DNA of 42,664 nucleotides from Pseudomonadota bacterium (GTDB taxonomy: Bacteria > Pseudomonadota > Alphaproteobacteria > Caulobacterales > Caulobacteraceae): assembly GCA_018241995.1 (NCBI GenBank), contig JAFECT010000014.1, positions 1-42,664 of the forward strand, in the 5' to 3' direction. How positions within the stretch are numbered: the stretch's first letter is position 1; each line of letters begins with the position of its first letter. A program made the position numbers and the translations under genes. Of this stretch, positions 39,366-42,664 are shown one piece after another. The notes beneath the pieces are model-generated. The model was not told the DNA's origin. It did no database searches and worked only from the letters and a program-made list of their open reading frames with translations.

Positions 39366-40274
39366 TCAGGCGCCGAGGATCCAGCCCTCTTCGCGTTGCA
39401 CCACGGCCACATCGGCCTCGCTGGTCCCGGCGGGCGGGGCGAAGGCGGCGCCCAGCTTGCCGGCCTCGTCGAGCTTGGCCAGGGCCTCGGCGGTGGAGCG
39501 GACCTGGGTGGCGTCCTTGACCTCTCCCGGCAGGGCCTTGCCGGGATAGAGGGCTGGATAAATCTCGACGAACAGGGCCGACAGCGGCTCGACGTCGGCA
39601 GGCGTCAGCGCCCGCCAGCCGGTGCCGAAGGGCCAGACGGCGGCCGATGCGCCCAAGCCCTCGACCAGGCGGCGCACGGCGGCGATGCCGAGCAGGGTCT
39701 GGCCGCCGACCACGCCCGCGCCGTGCATCTGCCACACAGTCTTGGCCATCGACTTGGGGCCGAGCTTGCGGGTGGCGAGCTCGGTGCGGCGGAATTCCGG
39801 GATGTCGCCATAGCCTTCGGCCGGCTTGGTCGGCTGCAGCCAGCGCTGGGCGAAGCGCGGCGGACAGCCCCAGAACGGGCGCGCCTCGTCGGTCATCAGC
39901 CGGTTGAACTTGGCGGCCACGGCGAAGCGGTTGTTGGTGTTGTCGGGCTTGTCCACGATGTTGGCGGCCACGAACTTCCAGGTCGCCGCCCAGGGCTCGC
40001 CGCTGAGCTGCAGGCGCTGGGCCGTGCCCTCCGGGAAGCCGAGGCAGAAGTCGAAGCCCAGCAGCGCCCGGTCGCCGCGCTTGGCCAGGTCCGCCAGGAT
40101 GGTCTTCAGGAGGGCCTCGCCCTCGGCGCGGGTGGCCGGATTGTGCGACTCGTAGCTCAGGCGGAAGCGCGCATCGCGCTTCATCACGCCGATCCACAGC
40201 GACTGCTCGCCGGTCTTGCGACCCTCGGCCGCACTCCAGTCCACGACGACATAGGCGTCGAACAGCCGCGACAC
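39366..40274 (-). CDS. DUF429-like protein (RNase H-like fold)
   Basis: 302 residues with GTG start at 40274, chosen because AAAGGA precedes it; a TTG at 40289 is the alternative. Opens FDAYVVVDWSAAE, then LLGFDFCLGFPEG and late LFVEIYPALYP; these acidic strands resemble the RNase H-like DUF429 family. Some homologues have been labelled as cobalamin biosynthesis proteins, but no cobalamin gene is nearby and I do not support that label. Function unknown; a nuclease is one possibility given the conserved acidic residues. Divergent from the Gfo/Idh gene. Confidence 0.65.
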   Translation of the reverse strand: MSRLFDAYVVVDWSAAEGRKTGEQSLWIGVMKRDARFRLSYESHNPATRAEGEALLKTILADLAKRGDRALLGFDFCLGFPEGTAQRLQLSGEPWAATWKFVAANIVDKPDNTNNRFAVAAKFNRLMTDEARPFWGCPPRFAQRWLQPTKPAEGYGDIPEFRRTELATRKLGPKSMAKTVWQMHGAGVVGGQTLLGIAAVRRLVEGLGASAAVWPFGTGWRALTPADVEPLSALFVEIYPALYPGKALPGEVKDATQVRSTAEALAKLDEAGKLGAAFAPPAGTSEADVAVVQREEGWILGA

Positions 40275-40376
40275 GGGAAATCCTTTCAACTCGGGAAGGC
40301 GGGGCGTTGTAGTGCGCCTCGACGCGAAGGGGAATCGGGATTTTTCTCATCCCAGGCGCAACAAACGGCGACCGAA

Positions 40377-40392
40377 CGTGATCGTTCGTCAG
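40377..40392. promoter_or_regulatory. Dyad CGAACG-TGAT-CGTTCG
   Basis: Perfect six-base arms around a four-base centre, in the 198-base gap between the divergent DUF429-like and Gfo/Idh genes, about 80 bases before the ATG at 40473. It could be an operator for either side. No regulator gene adjoins. Confidence 0.35.
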
Positions 40393-40472
40393 CTTGCGCG
40401 CCAGGGCCTCGGGCGGCAGGTTCCGGCGCAATTTCAGGGTGGGCGGAGTCCAAGGACCGCCCAGGGACCGCA

Positions 40473-41429
40473 ATGACCAAGCTTCTCAGGGCCGGCGTCG
40501 CCGGCGCCGGCGTATTCGGCGGCTATCACGCGAACAAGTATCTGCAGTCGGAAGGCGTGGAGCTGGTCGGCGTCTACGACCGCGGCACCGGTCGGGCGCT
40601 GGAACTGGCCACAAAGATCGGGGCCAAGGGCTTCGACGCCGAGCATTGGGACGCCTTCATCGACCAGATCGACGTCCTGACGGTGGCCGCCCCGGCCGTG
40701 GCCCACGCTCAGCTGGCGGTGCGCGCCCTCGAGCGCGGCGTGCACGTCTATGTCGAAAAGCCGATCACGCCGTCGATCCAGGAAGCCGAAGCCATCATCG
40801 CCGCCGCGCGCGAGAACGACCGGGTGCTGGCCTGCGGCCACCAGGAGCGCATCGTGTTTCACGAGATGGGCCTGTTCGAAGCCCCCGAGCGCCCGATCCG
40901 CCTGGAGGCCACGCGCCAGGGTCCCTGGACCGGCCGCAGCGTCGACATCTCGGTGGTGCTGGACCTGATGGTGCACGACATCGACCTGGCCCTGTCGCTG
41001 AACGAGCGGGTGGCCACCAGCGTCATCGCCAAGTCCCGCTCGGTGGTCGGTGATCTGCCCGACGAGACCGAGGCCGAGATCCGCTTCGACGACGGCCTGG
41101 TCGCCGCGCTGAAGGCCTCGCGCGCCGCCGACGGGCGTGAGCGGACGATGCGGGTGGTCTATCCCTCCGGCGAGGTGGCCATCGACTTCATGGCCCGCAC
41201 CTTCCTGAACACCACCCCGTTCAAGCTGAACGCCGATTTCGCCGAGACCCCGCGCGGCAAGGACCCGCTGGGCGCCAGCGTCGGCGACTTCCTGGCCGCC
41301 GCCCGCGGCGAGACGCCCCGGCCCGCCGTCACCGGCGAGGAGGCCGCCCGCGCCCTGGCCCTGGCGCTCGCCGTCGATGAGGCGGCCGAGACCGGCCTGA
41401 CCCTATCCAAGGTCGCCGTCGGGGCCTGA
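40473..41429 (+). CDS. Gfo/Idh/MocA family NAD(P)-dependent oxidoreductase
   Basis: 318 residues from ATG 40473, Shine-Dalgarno AGGGA six bases upstream. N-terminal Rossmann domain with AGVAGAGVFGGYH; the family signature EKP at 95-97 (VYVEKPITPS); and the substrate-domain His168 in DLMVHDIDLAL. Such enzymes oxidise or reduce hydroxyls on sugars. Next to a DegT aminotransferase, it recalls WlbA/WbpB, which oxidises UDP-GlcNAcA at C3 before amination. Assignment to that exact substrate is inferred from the pairing. Confidence 0.88.
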   Translation: MTKLLRAGVAGAGVFGGYHANKYLQSEGVELVGVYDRGTGRALELATKIGAKGFDAEHWDAFIDQIDVLTVAAPAVAHAQLAVRALERGVHVYVEKPITPSIQEAEAIIAAARENDRVLACGHQERIVFHEMGLFEAPERPIRLEATRQGPWTGRSVDISVVLDLMVHDIDLALSLNERVATSVIAKSRSVVGDLPDETEAEIRFDDGLVAALKASRAADGRERTMRVVYPSGEVAIDFMARTFLNTTPFKLNADFAETPRGKDPLGASVGDFLAAARGETPRPAVTGEEAARALALALAVDEAAETGLTLSKVAVGA

Positions 41430-41483
41430 TCCGGCTCCCTTCGACCCCTTCCCAAGACCAACAAGCCTTAAGAGAACCAGGAC

Positions 41484-42626
41484 ATGCCCACGCCTCCGGC
41501 GCCGATCGCCTTTGTCGACCTCATGGCGCAGCAGAAGCGCATCCGCCCGCAGATCGAGGAGCGGTTCATCCGCATGCTCGACCACGGCGCCTACATCAAC
41601 GGCCCGGAGGTGCGCGAGCTGGAGGAGGCGCTGTGCGACTTCACCGGCTGCGCCAAGGCCCTGGCGGTCGGCAACGGCACCGACGCCCTGATCATCCCGA
41701 TCATGGCCATGGACGTGACCCTGAACGACGCGGTGTTCATGCCCGCCTTCACCTACAACGCCACCTGCTCGGCGGTGATGATCGCGGGCGGCACGCCGGT
41801 GTTCGTGGATGTGAAGGCCAACGACTTCTGCATGGACCCGGAGGACCTGGAGCGCCGCATCGGCGAAGCCAAGGCGAAGGGCCTGAATCCCAAGCTGATC
41901 ATCGCTGTCGACCTGTTCGGCATTCCCGCCGACTACGAGGCGATCTTCCAGGTGGCCGAGAAGCACGGCCTCTATGTCATGGCCGACGCGGCCCAGTCGT
42001 TCGGCTGCAAGCTCAACGACCGGTACGCGGGCAATATCGCGCCGGTCACCGGCACCAGCTTCTTCCCGGCCAAGTCGCTGGGCTGCTACGGCGATGGCGG
42101 GGCCATCATGTTCCGCGACGAGAAGCTGTGGGAGGCCTGCGAGCAGATCCGCTGGCACGGGACCGACAGCGCGCGCCGCGAGAGCGTGCGGCCGGGCATG
42201 AACGGGCGGCTGGACTCGATCCAGTGCGCCATCGTCACCGAGAAGCTGAAGATCTTCGGCGACGAGCTCGACCGCCGCGCCGAGATCGCCGCCCGCTACA
42301 ACGAACGCCTGACCGGCCACTTCGACCCGCAGGACCATGGCGCCGGGCGCGAGAGCGGCTGGGGCTACTACACCGTGGCGGTGGACGAGCGCGACGCGGT
42401 GATGGCGCGCATGAAGGAAGACGGCGTGCCGACGGCGATCTACTACCCGCAGCCGCTGCACACGATGAAGGCTTTCGACCGCTTCGCGCCGGAAGGCGGC
42501 ATGCCGGTGTCCGAGCGCCTGAGCGGCCGGGTGATGTCGCTGCCGCTGCATCCCTACCTGTCGGACGATCAGGTCGAGTACGTCTGCGACCGGTTCCTGG
42601 CGGCGGTCGAACGGAAGAACGCCTAG
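41484..42626 (+). CDS. DegT/DnrJ/EryC1/StrS family sugar aminotransferase
   Basis: 380 residues. Opens IAFVDLMAQQKRIRPQIEE, then GNGTDALIIP, MADAAQSFGC (PLP-binding Asp) and FFPAKSLGCYGDGG with Schiff-base Lys197. This is the WbpE/WlbC-like branch of the DegT sugar aminotransferases, which place an amino group at C3 or C4 of a nucleotide sugar using glutamate. With the Gfo/Idh dehydrogenase just upstream it could build a UDP-2,3-diamino sugar for O-antigen or capsule. A related 3-amino sugar such as Qui3N is the alternative. Confidence 0.9.
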   Translation: MPTPPAPIAFVDLMAQQKRIRPQIEERFIRMLDHGAYINGPEVRELEEALCDFTGCAKALAVGNGTDALIIPIMAMDVTLNDAVFMPAFTYNATCSAVMIAGGTPVFVDVKANDFCMDPEDLERRIGEAKAKGLNPKLIIAVDLFGIPADYEAIFQVAEKHGLYVMADAAQSFGCKLNDRYAGNIAPVTGTSFFPAKSLGCYGDGGAIMFRDEKLWEACEQIRWHGTDSARRESVRPGMNGRLDSIQCAIVTEKLKIFGDELDRRAEIAARYNERLTGHFDPQDHGAGRESGWGYYTVAVDERDAVMARMKEDGVPTAIYYPQPLHTMKAFDRFAPEGGMPVSERLSGRVMSLPLHPYLSDDQVEYVCDRFLAAVERKNA

Positions 42627-42652
42627 ACTCCCCTCTCCTTGAGGGAGCAACC

Positions 42653-42664
42653 GTGTTTCAGGCG
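42653..42664 (+). CDS. Possible start of a further gene (truncated by window end)
   Basis: A GTG at 42653 begins M-F-Q-A and is preceded at the right spacing by AGGGAG. Only four codons are visible, so the product is unknown. Its place 26 bases after the aminotransferase stop fits continuation of the sugar cluster. Confidence 0.35.

Noticed and set aside
39366..40274. Cobalamin biosynthesis (CbiG) role for the DUF429-like gene
   Set aside because: The label appears to be inherited annotation; no corrin pathway genes are nearby and the motifs fit an RNase H-like fold.
40377..40392. LexA (SOS) box
   Set aside because: Alphaproteobacterial LexA sites are direct repeats of GTTC separated by seven bases; this is an inverted CGAACG/CGTTCG.
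39192..40472. Upstream extension of the Gfo/Idh frame
   Set aside because: It is antisense to the DUF429-like gene and reads as low-complexity; the family begins at the ATG at 40473 with a good ribosome-binding site.
1..42664. CRISPR arrays, insertion sequences, prophage or rRNA genes
   Set aside because: I looked for spaced direct repeats, transposase or integrase motifs and rRNA sequence and found none.

Overview
The window is a GC-rich bacterial chromosome segment with strong third-position G/C bias. It looks like an alphaproteobacterium of the Caulobacterales (Caulobacter/Phenylobacterium type). I infer this from gene content and protein style, including a class II DAHP synthase, a DUF6481-like protein, a DUF3089 hydrolase and a PiT/DUF47/Nudix cluster; no rRNA is present to confirm it. 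I see no transposase, integrase, prophage or CRISPR array.

Layout. 80-5542: a class A beta-lactamase-like secreted hydrolase with a lysine/alanine-rich tail, an orphan autotransporter-type barrel, a TraX-like membrane protein and an M61 aminopeptidase. 5549-11232 (all minus): a degenerate EAL protein, then a tightly overlapped operon (alpha/beta hydrolase, spermidine-synthase-like membrane protein, Tat-type PCMT-like methyltransferase), and a single-domain response regulator. 11513-12250: an exported COG4798-type methyltransferase. 12259-15006: an AT-rich two-gene island encoding a beta-class DNA methyltransferase and a DGQHR-domain protein with a nuclease-like N-terminus, next to tRNA-Val(CAC) at 15161-15235.

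15309-22933 is core metabolism: gph, divergent glmU-rpiA, a DJ-1/PfpI-like exported protein, gor, class II DAHP synthase, and a short prephenate-dehydratase-like protein. 23023-29431: DUF6481-like protein, a small hypothetical, PLP decarboxylase plus GNAT enzyme, two small proteins, a periplasmic protein and a DEAD-box helicase with DbpA domain and basic tail. 29435-31003: an S41 peptidase and a divergent MarR regulator sharing a clear palindromic operator. 31013-34327: DUF3089 hydrolase, then DUF47 - PiT phosphate transporter - Nudix as an operon.

34328-35560 holds what I consider the best regulatory find: a promoter-like sequence, a 31-residue leader peptide with eight Phe/Tyr codons in twelve (nearly all TTT/TAT, rare in this genome), a hairpin region, then a chorismate mutase gene. 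This is the layout of ribosome-mediated attenuation. 35584-35746 is an inverted pair of a dispersed repeat, with a third copy at 15-65. 35760-42626: esterase, MATE exporter, a PcfJ-like hypothetical, a DUF429-like protein, and a Gfo/Idh/MocA dehydrogenase plus DegT aminotransferase pair likely making an amino sugar for surface polysaccharide; a further gene may begin at 42653.

The two candidates for something undescribed are the methyltransferase/DGQHR island (a possible minimal DNA modification or defence module) and the Phe/Tyr attenuator. Aromatic synthesis genes occur at two sites (DAHP synthase plus PDT-like at 21007-22933; chorismate mutase at 34805), and only the second shows an attenuator.
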